Made by a program: the position numbers and the translations under genes
Part shown: piece by piece, positions 24,090 through 32,980 of the stretch
Position numbering within the stretch: position 1 is the stretch's first letter
How the letters are laid out: each line of letters starts with the position of its first letter
Origin: BM003 sp963699835
Lineage (GTDB): Bacteria; Pseudomonadota; Gammaproteobacteria; Steroidobacterales; BM003
NCBI GenBank assembly: GCA_963699835.1
Contig: CAVOVJ010000001.1
Location: 62,001 to 126,000, forward strand
Direction of reading: 5' to 3'
DNA: 64,000 bases
The notes under the pieces: model-generated
What the model saw: the letters and a program-made list of their open reading frames with translations, nothing else
The model's database searches: none
What the model was told of the DNA's origin: nothing

Positions 24090-26129
24090 ATGAATAAAGT
24101 ATTGAGAAGCTATGCTTGCGGTGAGTGGCATAGCGGCAACGGCGACGGAGTATTGCTGCAGAGCGCGGTTGACGGCGAACCCCTGGCGCGCTCCAGTTCG
24201 GCCGGTCTCGACTTCGCCGCAATGCTCGATTTCGGACGTGAGGTCGGCGGGCCCGCGTTGCGGGCGATGACGTTTCATCAACGGGCGCTGATGCTGAAGG
24301 CGCTGGCAAAGACTCTCAGCGAGCTCAAGGACGAGTTCTACGCGTTGTCTACCCACACCGGCGCCACGCGGGCGGATTCGTGGATCGACATCGACGGCGG
24401 TATTGCGACGCTGTTTGTCTACTCGGGCAAGGGCAGGCGCGAACTGCCCAACGACACGGTCTATATCGATGGCAACCCGGAGATGATTTCACGCGCTGGC
24501 AGTTTTACCGGGCAGCATATCTGCGTCCCGCTCGAGGGTGTCGCGGTACACATCAATGCGTTCAATTTCCCGGTCTGGGGCATGCTCGAGAAGCTCGCCC
24601 CGGCATTGCTCGCAGGCATGCCGGCGATCGTCAAGCCGGCGACCAGCACCTCGTACCTTACCGAACTCGTTTTTCACCGCATGATTGAATCCGGTGTACT
24701 GCCGAAAGGTGCGGTACAGCTGGTCTGCGGTTCGACCGGAGATTTGTTCGACTACCTCGGTTGCCAGGACGTGGTCGCGTTCACAGGTTCGGCCTCGACC
24801 GCGACAAAGCTGCGAACCCATCCGCGAGTGATTTCCGAGTCGGTCCGTTTCACCGCCGAAACCGACTCGCTGAACTGCTCGATCCTGGGTCCGGATGCAA
24901 CCCCCGATACGCCGGAGTTCGACCTTTACATAAAGGAAGTCGTACGCGAGATGACGAGCAAGGCGGGGCAGAAATGCACGGCCATACGACGCGCGATCGT
25001 ACCCGACGCGCTCGCCGCTGAGGTTGTGACAGCGTTGCAGAGTGCGCTGGCCAGGGTGCGTACCGGCAACCCGGCAAGCAAGGAGGTCGATATGGGGGCG
25101 CTGGCGAGCCTGGCGCAACGTGACGAGGTGCGGGAACGCGTCAGCGAACTCGCTGCCGCGGGCGAAATAGTATTCGGCGCGCTCGACGGGTTCGATGTCG
25201 TGGACGCGGATGCCGGGCGTGGCGCATTTTTTGCGCCGGTGTTGTTGCATTGCCAACATCCCGGTGCGGACCATCCGGTACACCGCGTCGAGGCATTTGG
25301 CCCGGTCAGTTCGGTGATCACTTATGCCGATCTCGATGAGGCGATTGCGCTGGCGAAGCATGGCCAGGGCAGTCTGGCCGGCTCGATTTTTACAAACGAC
25401 ACGGCGAGCGCGCGCAAACTCGCGCTCGGCACCGCAGCCTGGCATGGCCGCCTGGTCATGATCAATCGCGATTGTGCGAAGGAATCGACGGGTCATGGAT
25501 CGCCTCTGCCCCACCTGGTGCACGGCGGCCCCGGTCGGGCCGGCGGCGGCGAGGAACTCGGTGGCATACGGGGCGTCCTTCACTACATGCAGCGCACAGC
25601 CTTGCAGGGCTCGCCGGATACGCTTGGGGCAATCGCCCGCAAGTGGATGCCGAAGGCCAGCCGCAACGAGAGCGAACGGCACCCGTTCCGGCTGAATTTC
25701 GACGAACTCGAACTCGGCGCAACGCTGTTCAGCGGCGAGCGCGAAATGACTCTGGCCGACATCGAGCATTTCGCCGAGTTCACCGGTGATACGTTTTACG
25801 CGCACATGGATGAGGAGGCGGCTGCCGCCAATCCGTTTTTCGACGGCCGCGTGGCTCACGGATATTTCATCCTCTCGGCCGCGGCCGGTTTGTTCGTCGA
25901 TCCCGATCCCGGTCCGGTGCTTGCCAATTACGGCCTCGACAGCCTGCGCTTCATGCAGCCCGTTTATCCGGGGGACCGGATCAAAGTGGCGCTGACCTGC
26001 AAGCAGAAAACCGCGCGCGAGGGCGAGGAGTACGGCGAGGTACGGTGGGATGCGGAGGTTACCAACCAGGACGATGCCATCGTCGCCAACTATGACCTGT
26101 TGACACTGGTGGCGCGCGCGGGCGCCTGA
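24090..26129 (+). CDS. paaZ: Oxepin-CoA hydrolase / 3-oxo-5,6-dehydrosuberyl-CoA semialdehyde dehydrogenase
   Basis: 679 residues, the normal size of bifunctional PaaZ. The N-terminal ~520 residues are an aldehyde dehydrogenase (INAFNFPVWGMLEKLAPALLAGM, catalytic Glu in TAETDSLN, catalytic Cys in GQKCTAIRR). The C-terminal ~150 residues are a MaoC hydratase (FAEFTGDTFYAHMDEEAAAANPFFDGRVAHGYFI with the Asp/His pair) that opens the oxepin ring. The enzyme converts oxepin-CoA to an open-chain 3-oxoacyl-CoA acid. It is not in the main paa run but is the last gene of the E1-E2-aminotransferase operon, which ties that operon to phenylacetate degradation. Confidence 0.94.
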   Translation: MNKVLRSYACGEWHSGNGDGVLLQSAVDGEPLARSSSAGLDFAAMLDFGREVGGPALRAMTFHQRALMLKALAKTLSELKDEFYALSTHTGATRADSWIDIDGGIATLFVYSGKGRRELPNDTVYIDGNPEMISRAGSFTGQHICVPLEGVAVHINAFNFPVWGMLEKLAPALLAGMPAIVKPATSTSYLTELVFHRMIESGVLPKGAVQLVCGSTGDLFDYLGCQDVVAFTGSASTATKLRTHPRVISESVRFTAETDSLNCSILGPDATPDTPEFDLYIKEVVREMTSKAGQKCTAIRRAIVPDALAAEVVTALQSALARVRTGNPASKEVDMGALASLAQRDEVRERVSELAAAGEIVFGALDGFDVVDADAGRGAFFAPVLLHCQHPGADHPVHRVEAFGPVSSVITYADLDEAIALAKHGQGSLAGSIFTNDTASARKLALGTAAWHGRLVMINRDCAKESTGHGSPLPHLVHGGPGRAGGGEELGGIRGVLHYMQRTALQGSPDTLGAIARKWMPKASRNESERHPFRLNFDELELGATLFSGEREMTLADIEHFAEFTGDTFYAHMDEEAAAANPFFDGRVAHGYFILSAAAGLFVDPDPGPVLANYGLDSLRFMQPVYPGDRIKVALTCKQKTAREGEEYGEVRWDAEVTNQDDAIVANYDLLTLVARAGA

Positions 26130-26150
26130 GGCCGAGTCGACCCGCGGCTC

Positions 26151-26159
26151 TGGTATCAT
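26151..26159 (+). promoter_or_regulatory. Possible extended -10 element before icd
   Basis: TGGTATCAT fits an extended -10 (TG then TATCAT) about 57 bases upstream of the icd start, in the spacer after paaZ. No good -35 is seen, as is common for extended -10 promoters. It would separate icd from the catabolic operon. Confidence 0.3.
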
Positions 26160-26215
26160 GTGCGCCCCGCGGGGGCCGCCGGCCCGTTCCACCATTGCCA
26201 GGGATCGAACACCTA

Positions 26216-27550
26216 ATGAAATACGAACACATCAGCGAGCCCGCCGACGGCGACGTCATTACGCTGAATGAAGACTCCAGCCTTAACGTTCCCGATACGC
26301 CGATCATTCCCTTTATAGAGGGCGACGGCATCGGTATCGATGTCAGCCCGGTCATGCTGAAAGTGGTCGGGGCAGCGGTCGAAAAAGCCTATGGCGACAA
26401 ACGCCGGATCGCGTGGATGCAGATCTACGCCGGCGAGAAATCGACCGAGATCTACGGCGAAAACCAATGGTTGCCGGAAGAGACGCTGCATGCGTTGCGC
26501 AAGTATGTCGTCTCGATAAAGGGGCCGCTGACGACACCGATTGGCGGCGGCATCCGCTCGCTGAATGTGTCGATTCGCCAGACGCTCGATCTGTACGCCT
26601 GTGTGCGCCCGATTCGCTACTTCACCGGCGTGTCGACGCCAATGAAAGATTCCGATTCGGTGGACATGGTCGTATTCCGCGAAAACACCGAGGACATCTA
26701 CGCCGGGATCGAATGGCCAGCTGGCTCGGAGCAGGTGAAAAAGCTCATACATTTCATGCAAACCGAGCTTGGCGTGCACAAATTCCGTTACCCGTCGAGT
26801 TCGGGTATCGGAATCAAGCCGGTTTCGCGCGAGGGATCGGAACGCCTGATACGTAAAGCCCTGCAGTATGCGGTGGACAACGATCGCGAATCGGTGAGCA
26901 TCGTGCACAAAGGCAACATCATGAAGTACACCGAGGGTGCGTTCCGTAACTGGGGTTACGAGGTCGCGCGCGAAGAGTTCGGCGCCAGCGAAATCGACGC
27001 CGGTCCGTGGATGAGTTTTCGCAATCCGGGCAGCGGCCGCGAGATCGTCGTCAAGGACATTATTGCAGACAACTTTCTGCAGCAGATTCTGCTGAATCCG
27101 CAGGACTTCGATGTGATCGCGACACTTAACCTGAATGGCGATTACATCTCTGATGCCCTGGCCGCACAGGTTGGCGGTATCGGCATCGCGCCCGGCGCCA
27201 ACATCGGCGACGGACTCGCGGTCTTCGAAGCGACCCATGGAACCGCACCGGGATTTGCCGGGAAAAACCGGGTCAATCCGGGTTCGCTTATCCTGTCCGG
27301 CGAAATGATGCTGCGCTATATCGGCTGGATCGAGGCGGCGGATCTGATCGTCAAGGGGATCGCGAATACGATTGATGCAAAAGAACTCACCTACGATCTC
27401 GCGCGTCTGCAGGAGGCGATCAGGAAACCGGGTGTCCATCCGCCCGGTCAGAAGGGCGTCGAACAGGATCTGCAGCGATTGATTCCGGGCGCAACCCTGA
27501 TGACATGCTCCGGTTTCGGCGATGCATTGATTCGCCACATGGATGACTAA
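26216..27550 (+). CDS. icd: Isocitrate dehydrogenase (NADP)
   Basis: 444 residues from ATG 26216; a TTG or other start a few codons upstream is possible but MKYEHISEP is a natural N-terminus. Converts isocitrate to 2-oxoglutarate in the TCA cycle. Motifs: IPFIEGDGIGIDVSPVM, GPLTTPIGGGIRSLNVSIRQ (the serine is the residue phosphorylated by AceK in Escherichia coli), FRENTEDIYAGIEW, NLNGDYISDALAAQVGGIG and HGTAPGFAGKN with NADP-binding residues. Its stop overlaps the start of the uracil-DNA glycosylase gene by eight bases. Confidence 0.95.
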   Translation: MKYEHISEPADGDVITLNEDSSLNVPDTPIIPFIEGDGIGIDVSPVMLKVVGAAVEKAYGDKRRIAWMQIYAGEKSTEIYGENQWLPEETLHALRKYVVSIKGPLTTPIGGGIRSLNVSIRQTLDLYACVRPIRYFTGVSTPMKDSDSVDMVVFRENTEDIYAGIEWPAGSEQVKKLIHFMQTELGVHKFRYPSSSGIGIKPVSREGSERLIRKALQYAVDNDRESVSIVHKGNIMKYTEGAFRNWGYEVAREEFGASEIDAGPWMSFRNPGSGREIVVKDIIADNFLQQILLNPQDFDVIATLNLNGDYISDALAAQVGGIGIAPGANIGDGLAVFEATHGTAPGFAGKNRVNPGSLILSGEMMLRYIGWIEAADLIVKGIANTIDAKELTYDLARLQEAIRKPGVHPPGQKGVEQDLQRLIPGATLMTCSGFGDALIRHMDD

Positions 27551-28235
27551 CGGCGTCGGTTCCATGCCTGCGGCCGGGGGCGCCGCCCCGGCTCGCTCGC
27601 CATACTTCGACGTCAGCTGTCGGCGCTGCAAGCGCCTGGCCGAATTTCTCGATGAAGTCGGCGAGCGATACCCTGATTATCACGCGCGCCCGGTAGCGCC
27701 GTTTGGCCCGAGCGAGGCGCGTTTGCTGGTGGTCGGCCTGGCGCCGGGGATGCATGGCGCCAATGCAACCGGACGTCCCTTTACCGGCGATTTCGCCGGG
27801 GTGTTGCTATACCAGACTCTCTACGCCTATGGGTTTGCTTCGCTACCAGACTCGCGCCATGCCGACGACGGTCTCGAGCTGATCGACTGCCGCATCACCA
27901 ATGCGGTCAAATGCCTGCCACCGCAGAACAAGCCGGTTGGCGCCGAGATCAATGCCTGCAACGATTTCCTTGCGCGCGAACTCGCAACCCTTGCTCCGGG
28001 CGCGGTGATCGTCGCGCTCGGCGGTATCGCTCATCGTGCGGTCGTCAAAGCGCTGGGTCTCCGGCAAAAGGATTTTGCCTTTGGCCATGCCCAAGAACAT
28101 GCGCTGCCGGATACGCAGACGATGCTGGATTCCTACCACTGCAGCCGTTACAACACGCAGACCAGGCGGCTGACCGATGCGATGTTTCATGCGATCTTCG
28201 AGCGGGCGCGCGATTTGCTGAATCGCAGCCGCTAG
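27543..28235 (+). CDS. Family 5 uracil-DNA glycosylase (UDGb type)
   Basis: 230 residues. The family signature GLAPGMHGANATGRPFTGD is near residue 65, and the second motif reads SYHCSRYNTQTRRLT near residue 205. Four cysteines for a 4Fe-4S cluster are visible (VSCRRC near the N-terminus, the Cys of NAVKCLPPQNKP and the Cys of NACNDF). It removes uracil and other deaminated bases from DNA. The start overlaps the icd stop, and uvrC follows after nine bases, making a repair-rich operon. Confidence 0.9.
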   Translation: MTNGVGSMPAAGGAAPARSPYFDVSCRRCKRLAEFLDEVGERYPDYHARPVAPFGPSEARLLVVGLAPGMHGANATGRPFTGDFAGVLLYQTLYAYGFASLPDSRHADDGLELIDCRITNAVKCLPPQNKPVGAEINACNDFLARELATLAPGAVIVALGGIAHRAVVKALGLRQKDFAFGHAQEHALPDTQTMLDSYHCSRYNTQTRRLTDAMFHAIFERARDLLNRSR

Positions 28236-28244
28236 CGGGGTGCG

Positions 28245-30089
28245 GTGGTGGCGCAGTCGGGTAAGGAATCAAGCAACGAGTTCGATGTCAGGGCATTCCT
28301 GCGCGACCTGACAGCGCGTCCCGGCGTTTACCGCATGCTCAGCGCCGACTCCGAGGTGATCTATGTCGGCAAGGCCGGCAACCTGAAAAAACGGGTAGCG
28401 AGCTATTTTCGTGAGCGTCATGGGTCGGCCAAGACCGCGGCAATGATGAAGCAGGTGGCGCGGGTGGAGGTGACGATCACCAATACCGAAGCTGAAGCGC
28501 TGCTGCTCGAATACAACCAGATAAAACAGTTCAAGCCGCGATTCAATATCCTGTTGCGTGACGACAAGAGTTTTCCTTACCTCCACATCGGTAGCGATCA
28601 CGAATTCCCGCGGTTGAGTTTCTATCGTGGTTCGACCCGAAAACCCGGTCGATTTTTCGGCCCGTACCCATCCGCGCATGCGGTGCGCGAAACGCTGAAC
28701 CTGTTGCAAAAACTGTTTCGCATCCGTCCGTGCGAGGACAGTTTCTACGCTAACCGCAGCCGCCCATGCCTGCAGTACCAGATTGAGCGCTGCTCGGCAC
28801 CCTGTGTCGGGCTGATCGATAAGGACGACTATGCGGCCGATATCGACGATGCGGTGAAATTCCTGGAAGGCAAGAACAAGTTGATTGTCGATCGCCTTGC
28901 AGCGCGGATGGAGGCGGCGTCAGATCAACTCGAGTTCGAATCCGCCGCGCGTTATCGCGACCAGATCGCTGCGCTCAAGCGCGTTGATCAACGCCAGTAC
29001 GTATCCGGTTCGGGTGGCGACACGGATGTGCTGGCAATCTCGATCGGGGCCGGACTGTATTGCGTCGCGGTGATGTTTGTGCGCGGCGGGCGCAGTCTCG
29101 GTTCACGCTCATATTTCCCCAAGGCCGCGCCGGGTGCCGAGGCGGGCGAAGTGCTGGCCGCATTCATTAGCCAGTTCTATATTCGCCGCGATCTTCCGGC
29201 CGAGATTATTACCAGTGATCCGGTAGACGATGCCGAATTGCTCGAGAAATTGCTCAGCGAGCGGGCAGGGCGAAAGCTCAGAATCCGCCAGCGGGTGCGC
29301 GGAGACCGGGCGCACTGGCTCGAAATGGCGCGCACTAATGCCGCGTATGGTATCGAGACCCGGCGCAACGAACGCACCAGCGTCGCGGAGCAGCTCGACG
29401 AGCTCAAGCAAGCGCTGGGGTTGGAGCAGCGGCCCGAACGCCTCGAGTGCTTCGACGTCAGCCACAGCCATGGCGAGGCCACGGTAGCGTCGTGCGTGGT
29501 GTTCGGCGCGGAGGGTCCGCTGAAGAATGAGTACCGCCGCTTCAACATCAAAGGGCTGACCCCGGGGGACGATTACGGGGCAATGCGTCAGGCCCTGACC
29601 CGCCGATATACCCGCCTGAAAAAGGGCGAGGCGCTTTTACCCGATGTGCTACTGGTGGACGGCGGCAAAGGTCAGCTTGGTGAGGCCGCCACGGTACTGG
29701 AAGAACTGCAGATCGACGACGTCGAGCTGGTCGCCGTGGCCAAGGGACCGGCGCGGCGGCCGGGTTCCGAGCAGTTGTTCTTGAGGGGTCAGAAGCGCCC
29801 CTCTATACTGCCGAAAGACTCGCGCGCTCTGCATTTGATCCAGCGCATCCGCGATGAGGCGCACAGGTTTGCAATCGGCGGACATCGAATGCAACGGGCG
29901 CGCAGCCGCAACAGTTCAGTTCTGGAGTCGATAGCTGGCCTCGGGCCGAAAAAACGGAAGGAATTACTGAAACAATTTGGCGGGCTGCAGGGCGTGATGC
30001 AGGCCGGCATTGACGACCTGGTCGAAGTGCGCGGTATCAGCCGCAAGCTGGCCAGCTTGATTTACGAAACTCTGCACCCGGAATCCTGA
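28245..30089 (+). CDS. uvrC: Excinuclease ABC subunit C
   Basis: 614 residues (usual ~610) from GTG 28245; GTG 28248 is equally possible. Contains the GIY-YIG nuclease (RPGVYRMLSA...VIYVGKAGNLKKRVASYF, residues ~25-110), the cysteine-rich region (CLQYQIERCSAPCVG), the UVR helix pair (VKFLEGKNKLIVDRLAARMEAAS), the RNase H-like endonuclease (CFDVSHSHGEATVASCVVF...DVLLVDGGKGQLG) and a helix-hairpin-helix end (SIAGLGPKKRKELLKQFGGLQGV). It makes the dual incisions in nucleotide excision repair with UvrAB. It is followed after four bases by pgsA, the classical gammaproteobacterial order. Confidence 0.96.
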   Translation: MVAQSGKESSNEFDVRAFLRDLTARPGVYRMLSADSEVIYVGKAGNLKKRVASYFRERHGSAKTAAMMKQVARVEVTITNTEAEALLLEYNQIKQFKPRFNILLRDDKSFPYLHIGSDHEFPRLSFYRGSTRKPGRFFGPYPSAHAVRETLNLLQKLFRIRPCEDSFYANRSRPCLQYQIERCSAPCVGLIDKDDYAADIDDAVKFLEGKNKLIVDRLAARMEAASDQLEFESAARYRDQIAALKRVDQRQYVSGSGGDTDVLAISIGAGLYCVAVMFVRGGRSLGSRSYFPKAAPGAEAGEVLAAFISQFYIRRDLPAEIITSDPVDDAELLEKLLSERAGRKLRIRQRVRGDRAHWLEMARTNAAYGIETRRNERTSVAEQLDELKQALGLEQRPERLECFDVSHSHGEATVASCVVFGAEGPLKNEYRRFNIKGLTPGDDYGAMRQALTRRYTRLKKGEALLPDVLLVDGGKGQLGEAATVLEELQIDDVELVAVAKGPARRPGSEQLFLRGQKRPSILPKDSRALHLIQRIRDEAHRFAIGGHRMQRARSRNSSVLESIAGLGPKKRKELLKQFGGLQGVMQAGIDDLVEVRGISRKLASLIYETLHPES

Positions 30090-30093
30090 CATC

Positions 30094-30666
30094 GTGAGCG
30101 TCGCCTTTAACATCCCCAATACCCTGACCTGGTTCAGGATCGCCTGCATCCCCCTGGTGGTGCTGGTGTATTACCTGCCATACCCGTGGGCGCAGCCGGC
30201 TGCCGCCTGGATTTTCGGTGCGGCGGCCATTACTGACGGTCTTGACGGCTATCTCGCTCGAAAGCTCAACCAGATGTCCAAATTCGGCGCGTTCCTCGAC
30301 CCGGTGGCGGACAAGGTCACTGTCGCGGTAGCGCTGCTGCTCGTGACCCATACCGACGAACGGATCATTGTGCTGCTGGTCTCGGCGATCATCATCGGAC
30401 GCGAGATTACGATATCTGCGTTACGCGAGTGGATGGCCGGTATCGGCGAACGTGGCAAGGTTGCGGTCATCGATGTCGCCAAATACAAAACGCTGGCGCA
30501 GATGTTCGGCGTGGCCTTCATGCTCCACGGTAAAGGTAACCCTTTGTTTGGTATACCCGTCTACGAATTCGGCCTGTGGCTGCTGGTGATTGCCGCCGGA
30601 CTCACGTTGTGGTCGATGTTCGTCTATCTGAAAGAAGCCTGGCCGCAATTCACGGCCGAAGAGTAG
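30094..30666 (+). CDS. pgsA: CDP-diacylglycerol-glycerol-3-phosphate 3-phosphatidyltransferase
   Basis: 190 residues from GTG 30094. An inner-membrane enzyme of phosphatidylglycerol synthesis. The CDP-alcohol phosphotransferase motif is intact: DGLDGYLARKLNQMSKFGAFLDPVADK (residues ~49-75), with four to five membrane helices (IPLVVLVYYLPYPW, VAVALLLVT, LWLLVIAAGLTLWSMFVYL). It is the last protein gene of the icd-udg-uvrC-pgsA run and precedes tRNA-Gly. Confidence 0.95.
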   Translation: MSVAFNIPNTLTWFRIACIPLVVLVYYLPYPWAQPAAAWIFGAAAITDGLDGYLARKLNQMSKFGAFLDPVADKVTVAVALLLVTHTDERIIVLLVSAIIIGREITISALREWMAGIGERGKVAVIDVAKYKTLAQMFGVAFMLHGKGNPLFGIPVYEFGLWLLVIAAGLTLWSMFVYLKEAWPQFTAEE

Positions 30667-30671
30667 GGTGG

Positions 30672-30699
30672 TTGACAGGACTGGCGCGCCGAATACAAT
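30672..30699 (+). promoter_or_regulatory. Sigma-70-type promoter of tRNA-Gly
   Basis: TTGACA (30672-30677), a 16-base spacer and TACAAT (30694-30699) form a near-consensus promoter just after the pgsA stop, 19 bases before the mature tRNA end. It allows the tRNA to be transcribed independently of the operon. Confidence 0.75.
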
Positions 30700-30718
30700 A
30701 CGCAGTCTTGTCTATGCG

Positions 30719-30794
30719 GCGGGATTAGCTCAGTTGGTAGAGCGACACGTTGCCAACGTGTAGGTCGCCAGTTCGAATCTGGTATCCCGCTCCA
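30719..30794 (+). tRNA. tRNA-Gly (GCC)
   Basis: A 76-nt cloverleaf with encoded CCA. Acceptor arms GCGGGAT/ATCCCGC pair perfectly; D arm GCTCAGTTGGTAGAGC; anticodon stem ACACG/CGTGT with loop TTGCCAA, anticodon GCC at 30752-30754; T arm contains GTTCGAATC; discriminator T and CCA at 30792-30794. Placement after pgsA matches other gammaproteobacteria. Confidence 0.97.
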
Positions 30795-30816
30795 GAATTT
30801 CGAGATAAGCCAGAAA

Positions 30817-30845
30817 GCCCACGATCTCCGGATCGTGGGCCTTTT
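30817..30845 (+). terminator. Rho-independent terminator after tRNA-Gly
   Basis: A ten-base perfect stem GCCCACGATC/GATCGTGGGC with loop TCCG is followed by CTTTT. It lies 22 bases after the CCA end and would end both the tRNA transcript and operon read-through. Confidence 0.88.
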
Positions 30846-31005
30846 CTCTGGATCCCGGGCAGATCATTGTTGCCGCCGCGGTCGATGTGCGTGGCCTATT
30901 GGCGTGTTCCCTGTCCTGAACGGTGCGACTAGGGTATTCTGAAGCGGTCTTTCCAAGACGGTCTCGCACCGCGTGGGTCCGCCAGATGGCCACGGATGGT
31001 CCCAG

Positions 31006-31677
31006 ATGCACGAACACCCCGCTGAATACACCTTCGCCGAGGAACTCGCGCACGCGATTACCCATGGCGCCGGGGTGATCCTGAGCATAGCGGGTCTGAG
31101 CTGGATGCTGTACCTGTCGATTGATGCGGGCGATCCGTGGCGGATCGCTGCCAGCAGTATCTATGGTTTCAGCCTGATCGCCCTGTTTCTGTCTTCAACG
31201 CTGTATCACGCCTGGCCGGTCTCCCCGCGCAAACGATTTCTGAAGATGCTCGATCACTGCGCGATCTATGTTCTCATCGCTGGCACCTACACACCGTTCA
31301 TGCTGGTTGCAACCCGTGACAGCGGCAGCTGGTGGCTTTTCGGCATCATCTGGGCACTCGCAACTACCGGCATTCTGACGAAGCTATGGTTCCGCCATCG
31401 TCATCCCAGGCTGTCTCTCGCGAGTTATCTCGGGCTGGGCTGGCTCGCAGTGATTGCAGCCCCACAGATCGCTGCCGCCATCGGTTTTGCCGGTATCGCC
31501 TGGGTCGTGGCAGGTGGGCTGTGCTACACCCTGGGTGCGGTGTTCTACGCGGCAAAGAAACTACCGTTCAACCATGCGATCTGGCACTTGTTCGTATTGG
31601 CTGGCGGGATTTGTCATTTCGTTGCCGTGGCCGAGTATGTACTGCCAGTGACGCGCTCGGTGACAGCCAGTAACTGA
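31006..31677 (+). CDS. Hemolysin III / YqfA (PAQR) family membrane protein
   Basis: 223 residues from ATG 31006 (MHEHPAEYTFAEELAHAITHG); an upstream GTG in frame adds 11 unlikely residues. Seven membrane helices and the family's metal-binding signature are seen: HAITHGAGVILSIAG, SSTLYHAWP, DHCAIYVLIAGTYTPF and the final IWHLFVLAGGICHFVAV. The histidines of HxxxH-type motifs resemble adiponectin/PAQR receptors. The physiological role in bacteria is uncertain despite the hemolysin name. Confidence 0.9.
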   Translation: MHEHPAEYTFAEELAHAITHGAGVILSIAGLSWMLYLSIDAGDPWRIAASSIYGFSLIALFLSSTLYHAWPVSPRKRFLKMLDHCAIYVLIAGTYTPFMLVATRDSGSWWLFGIIWALATTGILTKLWFRHRHPRLSLASYLGLGWLAVIAAPQIAAAIGFAGIAWVVAGGLCYTLGAVFYAAKKLPFNHAIWHLFVLAGGICHFVAVAEYVLPVTRSVTASN

Positions 31678-31819
31678 CTGGTCCGGCGCAACAAGGGGTG
31701 TACCGGCGTTGCCCACGACGCCGTCTTCGCGACAAACTTTCACGCCTCAAGGCCGCGCATGAGCTCCTTTGCCGGTTTCGTTTATCCCGGCGGTTCAGTG
31801 CTTGGTGTCTGACCGTCAT

Positions 31820-32173
31820 TCAACGATCACCGGCACTCCCGCTGCCGTCAATGTCGCCGCGTGAAAGTCTGATAATTATCGGTGTGACCACGGCAGCGGC
31901 GAGTATCGGCAACATCGCCGCGACACTGGTCGGTTTTTTCAATGCGACGATTGCGCAGGCGACGGCCAGTGCGCCGCCAAGCAATAGGGCGGGGCGCAAC
32001 ATTCCGCCGACCCGGCGCTCGCAGTGTGCGCCGACCGTGACTATCGTCAGGCTCATCAGCACCGGCGCAAGCATTGAAGCCGCAAAAGAGGCCTGCATAT
32101 TTGCGGCGATTACCGTCGTGGCTACGATCGCCCCGGCTAACACCAGGCTGTATCCGATTACCCCGTTCTTCAT
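31820..32173 (-). CDS. Small membrane protein, unknown
   Basis: 117 residues from ATG 32173, with GGTGGA upstream as ribosome site. Three or four hydrophobic helices (GVIGYSLVLAGAIVATTVIAA, SMLAPVLMSLTIVTVG, PALLLGGALAVACAIVA, VAAMLPILAAAVVTPIIIRL) and a short polar tail. No family recognised. It stands alone downstream of and convergent with the hemolysin III gene. Confidence 0.55.
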   Translation of the reverse strand: MKNGVIGYSLVLAGAIVATTVIAANMQASFAASMLAPVLMSLTIVTVGAHCERRVGGMLRPALLLGGALAVACAIVALKKPTSVAAMLPILAAAVVTPIIIRLSRGDIDGSGSAGDR

Positions 32174-32414
32174 AAAAATTCCACCCCGGTAGCACGATTA
32201 ATGGTTCGGCGCGCAGTGAGTGCCGCCGCCGCTCGTTTGCGAATGCTGGCCAGCACCCTCCGTTCGGTTGTTTCGGGCCACGCCTGCGTTGTCACCCTGC
32301 ATTCAACAATCTCTCCGCTGGGCGCTGAGTTCGCTGCATGCGCTCTCTCGTGGGCAAAGTGTAGACGCTGACGGCGATCCCGTCGCAAAGTACGTCCGCG
32401 ACAACGCTAAGGCT

Positions 32415-32681
32415 TCAAGAGGTAGAGTCGATGACTACTACTGGCGCCGACAAAAACCCGGCGATCAGAAACAAACGCAATGACTGGTAACTGCGAATCT
32501 GTCGCAAGTGCAACACATTCGCCATCGATGTGTTCCATAACCAAATGAATGCCGCCGGAATTGCGGCCAGCACCAACGGCACCATGATCAACTGGGTTTC
32601 TAATATTGCGCCCTGTTCCGGTTCTCTTCGTTGCCGGATTTTCCGCGGGGATACGGTATCGCGAGGTCCGCTGCTTCTCAT
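32415..32681 (-). CDS. Possible small membrane protein
   Basis: The open frame gives up to 88 residues; only the last ~56 look protein-like (LIMVPLVLAAIPAAFIWLWNTSM and LRLFLIAGFLSAPVVVI, two hydrophobic segments). No convincing ribosome site or start is seen; initiation at the ATG of MVPLVLAA is possible. It could be a relic. It points the same way as the 31820-32173 gene, 240 bases upstream of it. Confidence 0.3.
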   Translation of the reverse strand: MRSSGPRDTVSPRKIRQRREPEQGAILETQLIMVPLVLAAIPAAFIWLWNTSMANVLHLRQIRSYQSLRLFLIAGFLSAPVVVIDSTS

Positions 32682-32980
32682 TCTGGAGAAGAATTGCCGG
32701 GGGCGATGCGAGAGTGGATTGAATGTCCGCGTTTCGCGCGACGGTTCGAGTCACCGCGTGGTGGCGGGAACCCGAATCCTTTGCACGGTGCGGCCATGCC
32801 GAGGATGGCTTGCGGCGGTAGCTCGATAATGCGTGTCATCCAGCGGGCAGGCTCATGAAGTCTCACCTGTGCGTCACGGTGGCCGGGCGGGAGCGGCGGC
32901 GGGCGCTGGATCTGCCGGTCTCGCCGCGATTAAATCCCGTCCACATGGCGGAATTTACGGGATGCCTTGGGCGATAACTG
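32682..32980. other. Intergenic stretch, nothing recognised
   Basis: About 300 bases between the possible small membrane gene and the MarR promoter region. All frames give only short Arg-rich shadows. No repeat, tRNA or strong hairpin was seen. Confidence 0.5.

Noticed and set aside
23043..24356. 437-residue minus-strand open frame
   Set aside because: Antisense to the HisC-like aminotransferase; no domain.
24489..26195. 568-residue open frame on the minus strand
   Set aside because: It is entirely antisense to paaZ, Arg/His-rich and without motifs; a shadow of GC-rich codon usage.
26213..27631. 472-residue minus-strand open frame
   Set aside because: Antisense to icd; shadow.
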